A program made the translations under genes and the position numbers. Positions 43,411 through 54,701 of a stretch of 64,000 nucleotides of DNA are shown here, piece by piece (the first letter of the stretch is position 1; each line of letters opens with the position of its first letter). Under the pieces are notes generated by a model. The model did not search any database. It saw only the letters and a list, made by a program, of their open reading frames with translations, and was not told where the DNA came from. This stretch comes from Solirubrobacteraceae bacterium (GTDB taxonomy: Bacteria > Actinomycetota > Thermoleophilia > Solirubrobacterales > Solirubrobacteraceae): positions 1 through 64,000 of the forward strand of contig JANWIP010000010.1 in assembly GCA_025449845.1 (NCBI GenBank). Direction: 5' to 3'.

Positions 43411-44760
43411 ATGACGAGCGCACAGGATCAGACAGAGACACGGACACAGACGCGCTCCTGCGTGACGGGGCTCGTGTGCCGCGCGTGCAACGTGCGGCAC
43501 CCCCAGAGCCACCGCGAGGCCTTCTGCGAGCAGTGCGGCAAGTGCTACGACCTCGACTACGACTACGCGCGGGCGAAGGACCTTTTTAAAGAGATAGGGA
43601 TGGGATCGCGTCCTGCGAGCATCTGGCGCCTGGAGGAGCTGCTGCCGATCCTCGATTCGAGCGCTGCCGCGCGCGTGGGCAAGTATGCGGGCTTCACCCC
43701 CCTGATCAAGGCTGACCGCCTGGGTGCCGAGTTGGGGCTGCGGCGGCTGTATGTGAAGGACGACAGCACCTCCCGCCCCAGCCTCTCCTACAAGGACCGC
43801 GTGGTCTCCATGGCCGTTGCGCGGCTGCTGGAACTAGGCCGCGAGGAGATCGGCTGCGTGTCTACCGGCAATGTCGGCACCGCTGTGGCCGCCTTGGCCG
43901 CGAAGGCTGGCATTGAGGCGTATGTGTTCTACCCCAACCGTTTGGAGATGACCAAGGCCCGCGCCTGCCGCGCCCTGGGGGCGAAGGTCTGCCAGGTGGA
44001 GGGCAACTACGACGAAGCCAATCGGCGCTGCCGCGAAGTGGCCAAGTTGAGCGGGCTGGAGTTCGCCAACATCACTCTGCGGCCCTTCTATGCGGAGGGT
44101 GCCAAGACGGTGGCCTATGAGATCGTCGAGCAGCTGGGCTGGCAGGCGCCTGAGCACATCGTCACGGCCGTCGCCGGCGGCACGCTTTCCTCGCGCATCC
44201 ACAAGGGCTTGGAGGAGCTTGAGCTGGTGGGCTTGGCGGAGACGGGGCACACCAAGCTGCACGTCGCCCAGCCCAATGGCTGTGCGCCGATCGCGGACGC
44301 CATCCTGCAGCACGACACAAAGATCCATCCGTGCGAGCCGACCACCAAGGCTCATTCGCTGGCTATCGGCAAGCCTGGCGACGGGGGCCTCGTAATCGAC
44401 GCCGTCGAGGGGCGCGGCGGCACGGCGGGGATGGTCAGCGACGAGCAGATCTTTGCCGGCATCGACCTGCTGGCCTCCACCGAGGGCGTCCTCACGGAGC
44501 CTGCGGGGGGCACCACAATCGCGGTGCTCAAGGAGTTGGCGGCCGCGGGTCGCTTCGACCCCGATGAGGTGGTTGTGGCGATGATCACCGGCAATGGCCT
44601 TAAGACACTGGATGACCACCCGCGCAAGGAGTGGCCGCTAGCGGAGTGCGAGCCTGAGGCGATGCTCTCGGTGCTGGAGGAGTTCCGCCACGCCGCGGCC
44701 GCCGGCCATGAGGCGTCTAGCAATGGCGTGAGCACGCAGCACGTGGGGATGCGAGCATAG
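43411..44760 (+). CDS. thrC: Threonine synthase
   Basis: A 449-residue PLP enzyme converting O-phosphohomoserine to threonine. PLP lysine in PSLSYKDRVVSMAVA, phosphate/glycine loop STGNVGTAVAALA. The N-terminus has a zinc-ribbon-like CRACNVRHP and CEQCGKCYD, as in the long actinobacterial/archaeal form. Preferred start is ATG 43411, with an AGGG about eight bases ahead. It ends directly before a strong terminator shared with rnpB. Confidence 0.9.
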   Translation: MTSAQDQTETRTQTRSCVTGLVCRACNVRHPQSHREAFCEQCGKCYDLDYDYARAKDLFKEIGMGSRPASIWRLEELLPILDSSAAARVGKYAGFTPLIKADRLGAELGLRRLYVKDDSTSRPSLSYKDRVVSMAVARLLELGREEIGCVSTGNVGTAVAALAAKAGIEAYVFYPNRLEMTKARACRALGAKVCQVEGNYDEANRRCREVAKLSGLEFANITLRPFYAEGAKTVAYEIVEQLGWQAPEHIVTAVAGGTLSSRIHKGLEELELVGLAETGHTKLHVAQPNGCAPIADAILQHDTKIHPCEPTTKAHSLAIGKPGDGGLVIDAVEGRGGTAGMVSDEQIFAGIDLLASTEGVLTEPAGGTTIAVLKELAAAGRFDPDEVVVAMITGNGLKTLDDHPRKEWPLAECEPEAMLSVLEEFRHAAAAGHEASSNGVSTQHVGMRA

Positions 44761-44794
44761 GCGCAGCCGGCGCGGCGCGACCACCCCGCCAATA

Positions 44795-44822
44795 GAAAAG
44801 CCCCGCCGAGGCGGGGCTTTTC
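44795..44822. terminator. Bidirectional terminator between thrC and rnpB
   Basis: A perfect 13-bp stem (GAAAAGCCCCGCC pairing with GGCGGGGCTTTTC) gives T-rich tails on both strands. It ends thrC rightward and rnpB leftward. Confidence 0.9.
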
Positions 44823-44824
44823 CG

Positions 44825-45170
44825 TAGCAGGCAATAAGCCGGATCCTGTCGTTGAGCAGCCATCCATCTATGCGGCCTACCTGGACCTTGGCGGGCAGCC
44901 TGCAAGCGGTCCTGTTTGGCCTTGCATCGAGTGGGGTTTGCCCAGCCGCCGCGTCGCCGCGACGCTGGTGCGCTCTTACCGCACCATTTCACCCTTGCCC
45001 GCCGGCCGTTCACGTGGGACGGCCGGTCTAGGACCTAAGTCCTCAGGCGGTTTGTTTCTGTGGCACTTTCCCGCGGGTTTCCCCGGGTCGATCTCGCGAC
45101 CACCCTGCCCTTTGATGTCCGGACTTTCCTCGAAGGCTCCGAAGGGCCTCCGCGGCTGCTTGGCCTGCAC
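44825..45170 (-). ncRNA. rnpB: RNase P RNA (A type)
   Basis: Read leftward, the conserved elements are present: GAGGAAAGTCCGGACATC near the 5' end, then AGGGCAGGGTGGT, GCGGGAAAGTGCCACAGAAA, GGTGAAATGGTGCGGTAAGA, and the 3' part GATGGATGGCTGCTC and GGATCCGGCTTAT. The P1 stem GCAGGC/GCCTGC closes the ends at 45163-45168 and 44827-44832. It is the catalytic RNA that trims tRNA 5' leaders. End coordinates are estimates from the P1 stem. Confidence 0.93.
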
Positions 45171-45275
45171 GGTCACGGTAGCGCGCGGGAGGGTGCTTGT
45201 GAAGGGTGTGCCCGGATGCCCGGCGCGTGGGGTTCGGATGGCCGTGAGCCGCACTCACATCCAACCAGACGGCAG

Positions 45276-47783
<2,508 letters not shown>

Positions 47784-47798
47784 AATGTCCTCCTTCCT

Positions 47799-47842
47799 GG
47801 TTAATTTGGCTTAACCATTTTCGCGTTAAGTGGTGAGTTAAG
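47799..47842. promoter_or_regulatory. GTTAAG-type repeats upstream of the recombinase
   Basis: Four hexamers: GGTTAA (47799), TTAACC (47811), GTTAAG (47825) and GTTAAG (47837), the first two forming an inverted repeat. They lie 16-60 bases before the recombinase ATG and could be an operator. No factor is assigned. Confidence 0.4.
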
Positions 47843-47864
47843 CAAGTTGTCATTTTGTAGGTGT

Positions 47865-47896
47865 GGGTCGGTCTGAACGAGTGTCCAGACCGACCC
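47865..47896. terminator. Perfect 11-bp hairpin between 125-residue gene and recombinase
   Basis: GGGTCGGTCTG pairs with CAGACCGACCC around a 10-base loop. It has no clear T-run but sits just past the stop of the upstream gene, so it may slow read-through into the recombinase. Confidence 0.55.
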
Positions 47897-47904
47897 GGTT
47901 TGTC

Positions 47905-48282
47905 TCACTTAAGCGCCTCCAGGCGCTTCGTGATTTCGGCCTTGCGTTCCTCCGCTGAGCCGCGGATATCCTCATACTCACCTGCGGCCTCCTTGGCGCG
48001 CTCCTTCGCTGTCTCGACCTCCTTGTCGATGGAGGTGATTGCCCGCTCGAATGCGGCACGGGCATCGGCCAGGGCGTCATCCGGCGTCGTCGTCCGCCGC
48101 CTGGTGCGCGGTTTGGTCTCACCTCCCTCGATTTTCTTCTTGTGAGAGTAATAGGACCCTCTCACAGAGTCGAAAGGACGCTTTGTCTCCTCGGCGATCT
48201 GCCGGAAGGCGTCTGCCTTGTCGGTGCCTTCGGTGACCATCTGGTTCACCCGGTCGTAGATTCCCTGGGCCTTGGTGGCCAT
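47905..48282 (-). CDS. Unknown 125-residue protein, DNA-binding-like head and coiled coil
   Basis: ATG 48282 has AGGAGG nine bases upstream. The head MATKAQGIYDRVNQMVTEGT continues with a helical region and RPFDSVRGSYYSHKKKIEGG, a small helical DNA-binding-like unit. The rest is a charged coiled coil rich in Glu, Ala and Lys. It has no recognised family. It lies directly before the recombinase and after the methyltransferase in the element, so a regulatory or packaging role is possible. Confidence 0.6.
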   Translation of the reverse strand: MATKAQGIYDRVNQMVTEGTDKADAFRQIAEETKRPFDSVRGSYYSHKKKIEGGETKPRTRRRTTTPDDALADARAAFERAITSIDKEVETAKERAKEAAGEYEDIRGSAEERKAEITKRLEALK

Positions 48283-48371
48283 GTGGTGGTTCCTCCTTTG
48301 TTGGGTTGAACGGCCTTGATGGCGGACAGAAAGACCGGAGCCCTTCCGCCTGCCGTGGGGCCGTCCAGCCC

Positions 48372-49403
48372 TCACGAGGATTTCCTTGCCTCATGCGCCC
48401 AATGGGTGAGCCGCCCGCAGGCGATATCCACATACCGCCCCTCCCGCTCGATGCCCAAGAACTGCCGACCCTCAAGCACCGCCGCCGCCCCAGTGCTGCC
48501 ACTGCCGGTGAACGGGTCGAGCACCAGTCCCCCCGGCGGGGTGATGAGGCGCACCAGCCAACGCATCAACTCCAGCGGCTTCACGCACGGGTGAACGTTG
48601 TGCCGCAGGTGCGGCGGATTGGAACTGCCGTTGTAGAGCCGAGTCAGTCGTGCCGGTAGCCGCTCACAGCCAGCTTCACGCTCGGCCTTTGAAGCCTTCG
48701 CGCAGTAGAACAAGCGACTGGGAGGAGCCCAGGCCGGCGGTTGGTCAAGCAACGCCATCGGGCAATCCGGGCGGCAATCACCCTCGGTGCAGGTGGGAGC
48801 GTGAGAGAGCGTGAGGTGAGCCGGCCAGTACCCCTCGCCCGGCGCCTGCGAACTCTTGATGCGCGTAGCGCGGATATTCAACGCTCCCGTACCCCACCGC
48901 TTCAGATTGGCCGTGACGGTGCCGCTGAAGGGAGCGCGCGCCAAGAGAACTGGCTCGTAGCAGGGCTTGAGCGCCGTACCCTGCCCGCCCGGCAAATGAC
49001 GCGACTTCGGCAGGCCGTGGCCATTGAGCCACAGCAACTGGTCGCGCACCTCAAGCCCAGCGTCCTCGATACCAGCGACCAGCCGGTGAAAGGTGCGCGG
49101 CGCTCCAAAGGCCAGCAGATGCCCGCCCGGCTTGAGTACCCGCTTGACTTCGGCAGCCCACACCCGCGTCCAGCGCTCCAACGCCTCGCCGGTACTCAGG
49201 GTTTCGCCTTCGCGGCGGACGGCCTGGCGGATGGCCAGCCCATCCCAGGCTTCCCCCGTGATTTCGATGCCATACGGGGGATCACAGATCACGCTGTCGA
49301 CGCAGGCATCCGGCAGCTTGGCAAGCGTCAGCAATGCGTCAGCCTCGATGAGCCCCCACGCTCTTGTGTCGTCCTCATACAGGGCGAGCTTGGCCGTACT
49401 CAT
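48372..49403 (-). CDS. DNA methyltransferase (beta class)
   Basis: A 343-residue adenine/cytosine amino-methyltransferase. The catalytic motif DPPY is at residues 41-44, before the SAM motif (DPFTGSGSTG) near the C-terminus, which is the beta-class order. A target-recognition region lies between. The ATG overlaps the stop of the upstream gene by four bases (ATGA). No restriction enzyme gene is adjacent, so it is an orphan MTase, common on mobile elements for protection against host restriction. Confidence 0.87.
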   Translation of the reverse strand: MSTAKLALYEDDTRAWGLIEADALLTLAKLPDACVDSVICDPPYGIEITGEAWDGLAIRQAVRREGETLSTGEALERWTRVWAAEVKRVLKPGGHLLAFGAPRTFHRLVAGIEDAGLEVRDQLLWLNGHGLPKSRHLPGGQGTALKPCYEPVLLARAPFSGTVTANLKRWGTGALNIRATRIKSSQAPGEGYWPAHLTLSHAPTCTEGDCRPDCPMALLDQPPAWAPPSRLFYCAKASKAEREAGCERLPARLTRLYNGSSNPPHLRHNVHPCVKPLELMRWLVRLITPPGGLVLDPFTGSGSTGAAAVLEGRQFLGIEREGRYVDIACGRLTHWAHEARKSS

Positions 49404-50323
49404 GAGCGCGCCTCGGTGATCAGCAGCGCAGTGGTGTCGTGGAACTGGCAGACCGAGAACAGCCGCTCGGCGGGAGCCGGAAGGCGAGCGAGTACGCCCA
49501 TGATCTGTTCGGCGCGGCGCGCATCCGGCACCACCCACAGCACCTTTGGATAGACGCCATGCTCCTGCTGCTCGCGGCCGGAGCGGTAGTGCTCCAGGTA
49601 GCGCTGTGCCTTGGCGCGGATCGTGCTGGGCGACTCGGTTGCCATGTCCATCTCCACCGCCCACCTGGTCTCGAAGTCGCTGCCGGGCGCGGCCACGCGG
49701 AGCAGCAGATCGGGTTTAAGCGTGAGCCGTGCGCCCATCGCGCCGAGGAAGGCCCGCCAGCACTCCGGCTCGGTCTGAGCCTCGATGCACTCCAGCACGC
49801 CGGTGGCCTCGGCCTCATGCAGCCGCACCAGCAGCTCCGTGATCGTGAGCGTGTGGGATATGTGGCGGTCGCCTGGAGTACCCAGCCGCCGACGGTCGAG
49901 CCCACGGCGAGCCAGCAGCCGCGCGCCAGCCGCCCCGACGCTGTAGATGATCGTGTCGGAGCCTCCGCGCGTGCCGCCCCGACCGCGTCCGGGCAGGGGG
50001 TCGAGGACCCGCCAGTCGCTCAGGCGCTTGAGCGCCCGGCGACCGTTACGGGCCTGACGGTCAGGGTTGCCGCCCTCCTTCAACCAGAACCGTCGGACCA
50101 GCTGCGTGCCGGTAGCGAGCCTGGCCGCAGCAATGAAGGCGAGTACGCTGGCGTCCTGCTCGCCAAGGTCGGCGGCGAGGCGCTCAAGCCGGGCGGCAGA
50201 GACGCGGGAAAGACGAGTAGGGGGCGAGTCTTTCGGTGTCCTTACCAGAGGAAAACCCGGCCCTGAGCGGGACAATCCCCGGCCTGGAATCTGCGCGACG
50301 GGTTGGGCGAGTGGTCGCGTCAT
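49400..50323 (-). CDS. Replication-relaxation family protein
   Basis: A 307-residue protein of the actinobacterial Replic_Relax type. The pattern is a winged-helix start (LATGTQLVRRF, then RALKRLSDWRVLDPLP), followed by ISHTLTITELLVRLHEAEA and a nuclease-like region AVEMDMATESPSTIRAKAQR, with YLEHYRSG. Such proteins are found on conjugative and integrative elements and are thought to act at a replication/relaxation step, partly from gene context. The stop overlaps the methyltransferase start. Confidence 0.8.
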   Translation of the reverse strand: MTRPLAQPVAQIPGRGLSRSGPGFPLVRTPKDSPPTRLSRVSAARLERLAADLGEQDASVLAFIAAARLATGTQLVRRFWLKEGGNPDRQARNGRRALKRLSDWRVLDPLPGRGRGGTRGGSDTIIYSVGAAGARLLARRGLDRRRLGTPGDRHISHTLTITELLVRLHEAEATGVLECIEAQTEPECWRAFLGAMGARLTLKPDLLLRVAAPGSDFETRWAVEMDMATESPSTIRAKAQRYLEHYRSGREQQEHGVYPKVLWVVPDARRAEQIMGVLARLPAPAERLFSVCQFHDTTALLITEARS

Positions 50324-52506
50324 GACGCCCTCCTGGACCGGCCCACGGAGCCATCATCTTGGCTCGGGTCGCCCTCGATGCGGCGGCGCAGCTCGGCCTC
50401 CACCTCGCGCCGATCACGGCCGTAGCGTTCGGCCGTGCGCGCCCGGATACCCGCGGCCTGGCCGGTCACCGGCGGCAGTGGCTCGGTGTGGCCGGTGACG
50501 ACCGCGCTACCGCTCCCCAGGCCAGCGGTGTTCAAGCGCAGGGCGCACTCGTAGCGGCCGAGCGACATGACGTCCTCGGTGCTCAGGCCGGGTAGCTCGC
50601 GGGCCAGTCGGGCGGCCTCATCAGCCCCGGCCTTAAAGGTGAGCAGGCTGCCGACGTTGCCGAACAGGCTCTGCCTCGTACTCTCAGGCAGACGGCTGGC
50701 AGCCTGCGTGGCTGCCACCACACCACAGTTCATCGATCTGGTCCGCTCGAAAAAGGTCTCCAGGCCGATAGGAAGACTGGCCAAGCTCTGGAGCTCGTCC
50801 AGCACCAGCCGCACCGGATGGCGATGCTCCGGCGCAATCGCCGCCCGCGCCTCGACCGCCGCCCACGTCAGATAGGCGGCAATCGCGGTGAGGAGGTAGG
50901 CGGCAGGCTCCCCCAGGACTCCCGGATTGACCGAGATCAAGAGCCACTTGCGCTCCTCAAGCAGCCGCCCGATATTGAGCTTGGGGCGCGGCTGGTTGAG
51001 CGCGCCGCGCAGCGCCGGGCGCGACAGAAGATTTGAGATACGCGAGGCAGCCGGGATGATGAACTGGGTTTGCTCCGCCGCACTGAGAGCGTTGTAGGTG
51101 CGCCACTCTGAAATGGCGATGGGATCATCCAGCTTGGCGACAGCGGCAGCCCGCAGACTGGAGTCGCTATACAAGCGCAGCCAGTCTGAGATGACGGGGT
51201 CGGGGAGCGCTGCTGCGGCGGCGTTCAAGCCCAAGCGCAGAAATTGATCGATGCGCGGTCCCCAACCATCGGAGACGCCCTTCAAGGCGGACAGGATGGT
51301 GTCACTGCGCAGGCTGGGGTCATCCCCGGCCCCGAAGATGTCGAGGCCGACCGCCGAGTCCGCAAGGGGGTCGAGCACTACCACCCGGTCGGCAAACTCA
51401 GGAGGCACGCGGTCGAGGATGTCGCCCGTCAAATCCTTCGGGTCGATCAGGACGCCGCCCTGTCCGGCAGCCAAAGAATCAAGGACCACCCGCGCCAAGA
51501 CTGAACTCTTGCCCGATCCCGTGGGGCCAAACAGGCTGAGGTGCATCGAAGCGGCCTCATCGCTGAGCACCACCGGCCGCGCACGCCCGCCGCTGTCGCG
51601 TCCGGTCATCAGACGCAAGCCTCCTGTGCGGGGGACATGAGCGGGAACCCGCAACTCGCGGGCGGCGCCCACGTCCACGCCGGGGACAGCCTCACCGAGT
51701 GGCCACATCAAAAGAGGCAGCGTTTCAACCGCATTCGCCCACCCGCTTCGCCTCGACGGATAGGGCAGAGAGGCCATACTCCGGCCGCTGCGCTCGGATG
51801 TCAGCCGCAGCCCGCCGACCGGGCCGCGCTGCGTACGCAGAATGGTCGAGACCTGTCCGACGAGTGCGCGGGCGCGGGCTCCGCTCTCGGCCTTCACCAA
51901 GGCGAGCCCCGCGAGCCGAAACCCCGCCGATGCCTTGGTCTTCTGGCGCCAAACTCGCTCAACCTCTCTTCCGGCCCGGTCCAGCGGCTCAGGTGTCTTC
52001 AAGGCACCCGGAGCGGCCGGGCAAACGCCCCAGCGCACCGAAACGACCTCGCCCTCGGTCAGACTCAGTCCCGCCAGCATCCGCAGCGTTGCGCCTGGGT
52101 CCTCGCCGGCGAGTGCGCTCGGCGTTGGCAGATAGGCGCGCAGGGCAATACGGCTGCTCCCGTCCTGCTGGAGCGGTTCCTCTGTTATCCGCAAGGCGGG
52201 GATGGCGGCGGTGAGGCCGGACACCACCGAGGCTTTGACCGCCTGCGGCACATATACCGAGTGACGGATACCGCTAGAGGTGACGCTGACCTCGAACACC
52301 AACTCCGTTCCCGGCAGCAGACCTGTCAGCGCGCTCAAGGCCAACGTGGCCGCAGCAGGGTCGAGCGACATCGGGAAGCGCAGCGAATGGCGCACCATAC
52401 TTCCCCGCATCGCCTGAGTCTGCTGGTACTCATGGAGCGCGATACCGGCAAGCATGGCCGATCCGATCCCGCCAGCCACGATGAGTGTGGGTAGCTCACT
52501 ATTCAT
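50320..52506 (-). CDS. VirD4/TraG-like type IV coupling ATPase
   Basis: A 728-residue ATPase. Walker A GPTGSGKS at residues 327-334, Walker B-like VRLVLDE at 565-571 followed by the family ELQSLASLPIGLETF, and VVAATQAASRLPE downstream. The N-terminal part has one hydrophobic helix (about 7-24), then a variable region. TraG/VirD4 proteins hand DNA to a secretion channel in conjugation. No VirB channel genes or relaxase are visible here, so the element may be mobilised by another system. Overlaps the next gene by four bases. Confidence 0.85.
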   Translation of the reverse strand: MNSELPTLIVAGGIGSAMLAGIALHEYQQTQAMRGSMVRHSLRFPMSLDPAAATLALSALTGLLPGTELVFEVSVTSSGIRHSVYVPQAVKASVVSGLTAAIPALRITEEPLQQDGSSRIALRAYLPTPSALAGEDPGATLRMLAGLSLTEGEVVSVRWGVCPAAPGALKTPEPLDRAGREVERVWRQKTKASAGFRLAGLALVKAESGARARALVGQVSTILRTQRGPVGGLRLTSERSGRSMASLPYPSRRSGWANAVETLPLLMWPLGEAVPGVDVGAARELRVPAHVPRTGGLRLMTGRDSGGRARPVVLSDEAASMHLSLFGPTGSGKSSVLARVVLDSLAAGQGGVLIDPKDLTGDILDRVPPEFADRVVVLDPLADSAVGLDIFGAGDDPSLRSDTILSALKGVSDGWGPRIDQFLRLGLNAAAAALPDPVISDWLRLYSDSSLRAAAVAKLDDPIAISEWRTYNALSAAEQTQFIIPAASRISNLLSRPALRGALNQPRPKLNIGRLLEERKWLLISVNPGVLGEPAAYLLTAIAAYLTWAAVEARAAIAPEHRHPVRLVLDELQSLASLPIGLETFFERTRSMNCGVVAATQAASRLPESTRQSLFGNVGSLLTFKAGADEAARLARELPGLSTEDVMSLGRYECALRLNTAGLGSGSAVVTGHTEPLPPVTGQAAGIRARTAERYGRDRREVEAELRRRIEGDPSQDDGSVGRSRRAS

Positions 52507-52664
52507 TGCTGGCGCCCCTGGCGCTTCTTCTTCTCAGCCGCAGCGCGCTCTCTACGCTGACGAAGTACCTCTTTTCCGCGAAGAAAGTAATAATAACTCA
52601 AATCTTCCGTCGAGATTTCGCGCCGCTTTACGCCCTTAATTTTGATGCGATTTGTCTGTGCCAT
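52503..52664 (-). CDS. Small basic protein upstream of coupling ATPase
   Basis: A 53-residue protein, MAQTNRIKIKGVKRREISTE and then a tyrosine/arginine-rich segment ending in a lysine/arginine tail KKKRQGRQQ. Its TGA overlaps the ATG of the coupling ATPase by four bases, and AGGGAGG lies eleven bases before its ATG. Strongly basic, so it may bind DNA. No family recognised. Read by eye in the gap and not otherwise annotated. Confidence 0.5.
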   Translation of the reverse strand: MAQTNRIKIKGVKRREISTEDLSYYYFLRGKEVLRQRRERAAAEKKKRQGRQQ

Positions 52665-52836
52665 AGGTAAATGCACCTCCCTTCTATGTTATGTATTACA
52701 TGGTCTTGTCCTCCTTGACTTGACTCAGTATGCCCGAACAAACACCGAACAACGTACGTCAAATATTCCAATTCCAAGCGGAATGAAAACCCACTTTGCT
52801 GGCAGTCTGCACAACAGAGTGCTAACGAAGCTGTCA

Positions 52837-53001
52837 TCATCGGCGAGTAAGGTAGAGGGTGCTCCGCACCACGATAAACAGCACCACGCCAATGGCGGCA
52901 GGCATGAGCAAATCCTGAACCGCACGCACGAAGACGGGAACGACGGCCGTCAATGCGATAGCCAAGACCGCCGCCGTCACCGCCCACCACAGAGCCTTCA
53001 T
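52837..53001 (-). CDS. Small two-helix membrane protein
   Basis: A 54-residue protein, MKALWWAVTAAVLAIALTAV with a second hydrophobic stretch PAAIGVVLFIVVRST and a short basic end YLTRR. The start overlaps the stop of the upstream gene by four bases. It looks like a small membrane component of a conjugation operon. No family known. Confidence 0.55.
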   Translation of the reverse strand: MKALWWAVTAAVLAIALTAVVPVFVRAVQDLLMPAAIGVVLFIVVRSTLYLTRR

Positions 53002-53240
53002 TGTGGGAACCTGAGCCTGGCCACCGTTTCGAGACGAATCTCCGACATCCGCCGCAAGACCGTCAGTATCTCCTTGGCCTCGTCGCGTTCCTCACGAGCC
53101 TGGTTGCGCTGATAGACGCGTCGCTCAACGAGAACGAAGAGCCACATTACAAGAAGCAACAGCAGGCCAATGAACACCGTCTCGACGCAGATCGTCAGTT
53201 GCAACAGTGACACGGCGAGGATGAGGATTGTGGCGGGCAT
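52998..53240 (-). CDS. Small membrane protein
   Basis: An 80-residue protein with a hydrophobic run (MPATILILAVSLLQLTICVE and a second to VMWLFVLV), then a charged coiled-coil-like tail RRVYQRNQAREERDEAKEIL. Starts and ends overlapping its neighbours (TGATG and ATGA), so it is in the same polycistronic transcript as the 108- and 54-residue genes. Unknown function. Confidence 0.6.
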   Translation of the reverse strand: MPATILILAVSLLQLTICVETVFIGLLLLLVMWLFVLVERRVYQRNQAREERDEAKEILTVLRRMSEIRLETVARLRFPQ

Positions 53241-53566
53241 CAGTCCTCCTGGAGCTTGCGCAGCTCTCCGCGGATACCCTGGATGCCATCTTCGGCAATG
53301 CCGCTTAGAGCCTTAGCCGCCCAGGGGCGTCGCTCCATACGTTCTTCGAGGTCTCCGGCGATGGCGTCGCCCTCTGCCAAGCCGTACCGGGTTGCAATGC
53401 CGATATCGCTCATACGCCCGGTCACCCGCTCCCTCCTGGCTACGTCGTAGGTGCGGGCGATGAACAGCTCGGCCTGGATTACTCCGGCCTGCTTGATAAC
53501 GGCGCGCTCCCGGCGAGTTGTGACGAGACCGCCGAGGCGCGATGGAACGAGATGGTTGCTTGGCAT
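53240..53566 (-). CDS. Small conserved-looking element protein
   Basis: A 108-residue protein from ATG 53566 (GGGAG four bases upstream), MPSNHLVPSRLGGLVTTRRE and on. It has a helical, charged look with RTYDVARRERVTGRMSDIG, and ends GIQGIRGELRKLQED. Frame extends to 53629, but the inner ATG has the better ribosome site. First gene of the leftward conjugation-like operon. No family recognised. Confidence 0.55.
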   Translation of the reverse strand: MPSNHLVPSRLGGLVTTRRERAVIKQAGVIQAELFIARTYDVARRERVTGRMSDIGIATRYGLAEGDAIAGDLEERMERRPWAAKALSGIAEDGIQGIRGELRKLQED

Positions 53567-53758
53567 GGGACTCCCTTTCTTGCTGGTGGCCATTGCGAGC
53601 CATGAGAGCAGCCGACGCGCAACGCCCAAAGGGAGCTGGTGGAGGTCAAAGGATGCGCCTGGATGCCGGTGGAAGCGACTGGATGAGGGTCAGTTGCTTC
53701 CGTCCTAAAGACCTGCCAAACTACGTTCCGTCGAAGTCAAAGACCGCGGAGATTCGAG

Positions 53759-54265
53759 ATGGAGAGAATGTCCGTGGACCCCTTTGATCTTCTTCCCACC
53801 CCCTTGGATGTTGAGGGCGACCTCAACCAGATCGTTCATAACCTCAAGCGCTGGGAAGCCCTCCCACTACACGGCCTGCGTGCGCTGCCCTCGGTGCGTT
53901 CCCTGACACCGCCTCCAGCAGACCACGCTCGCTATGAGGGGCAGCCCGCTCGTCGCACTAATGCGGCGATTCGTCAGCGTATCGAGGAAGCGACCGAAAG
54001 AACCGTCCTAGAAGGTGACCAAGAAGCGTTGGCGAGTCTCTTTACGTTTCACGAGCCGAAACGCTTGTTGAAGACGCGTCAAGAGGAGGCCGCCACATAT
54101 CGTGACGTGGAGTCGGAAAGTTTCCGCAAAGAAAACGAAAAGATACTACTCCGAGCGCTAGCTGAAGAGATGTATCGGTGGGAGTTGGAGCAGGCGCTGT
54201 GTCAAGTTCAGTTCCTAAGCCAGAATGGCGATCTTGACACAGGGCTACCAGCGGCCGCACAATAG
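53759..54265 (+). CDS. Hypothetical protein, charged and helical
   Basis: A 168-residue soluble protein, MERMSVDPFDLLPTPLDVEG, with a middle RRTNAAIRQRIEEATERTVL and mostly helical sequence, without cysteine-rich motifs apart from one. GGAG lies seven bases before ATG 53759. It is the first rightward gene of the element and divergent from the leftward operon. Unknown. Confidence 0.55.
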   Translation: MERMSVDPFDLLPTPLDVEGDLNQIVHNLKRWEALPLHGLRALPSVRSLTPPPADHARYEGQPARRTNAAIRQRIEEATERTVLEGDQEALASLFTFHEPKRLLKTRQEEAATYRDVESESFRKENEKILLRALAEEMYRWELEQALCQVQFLSQNGDLDTGLPAAAQ

Positions 54266-54345
54266 ACGCGCTACCTACTGACTGTTATGTGTGTCTCCGA
54301 GCATCGGGTTCGGGGACAGGCTAGACAGATCAGGAGGCACAGACC

Positions 54346-54642
54346 TTGAGCGATACCAGTGACACCTCAACCGCGGCCGATCCAACATTTGAGATACCAG
54401 AGGGTGCCGTGTTGCTTGTAGGTGAGGAGATGGCCGTTCTCGCTAGACCTTGGCAGCACGGCGATCAAACAGGTATCACCGCCGAGCGCACATATTTGTA
54501 TCACGGTGACGGCCCAGTACTAAGGAACCCAAATGTAACGACCGAGCATCTTGCCGAAATGCTCGCCACCGGTGAGCTTCACGAGTTCCGCACCTGCGCC
54601 CCAAATCACCCTTCATCATCGGGCTCGGTGCCTACAGCCTGA
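54346..54642 (+). CDS. Small hypothetical protein
   Basis: A 98-residue acidic protein starting with TTG 54346 (AGGAGG about ten bases ahead). It reads MSDTSDTSTAADPTFEIPEG and then VLARPWQHGDQTGITAERTY. It may be a small beta-domain protein. A strong terminator follows 11 bases later. No family recognised. Confidence 0.5.
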   Translation: MSDTSDTSTAADPTFEIPEGAVLLVGEEMAVLARPWQHGDQTGITAERTYLYHGDGPVLRNPNVTTEHLAEMLATGELHEFRTCAPNHPSSSGSVPTA

Positions 54643-54653
54643 TCCCCTCGACA

Positions 54654-54690
54654 CCCCCGGCGCTCACCACGAGCGTTCGGGGGCTTTTTT
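54654..54690 (+). terminator. Terminator after the 98-residue gene
   Basis: A GC-rich inverted repeat with a loop around CACCAC, followed by TTTTTT at 54685-54690. Rho-independent terminator for rightward transcription. It also lies just past the stop of the leftward secreted-protein gene. Confidence 0.8.
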
Positions 54691-54701
54691 CACCTCAACC
54701 C

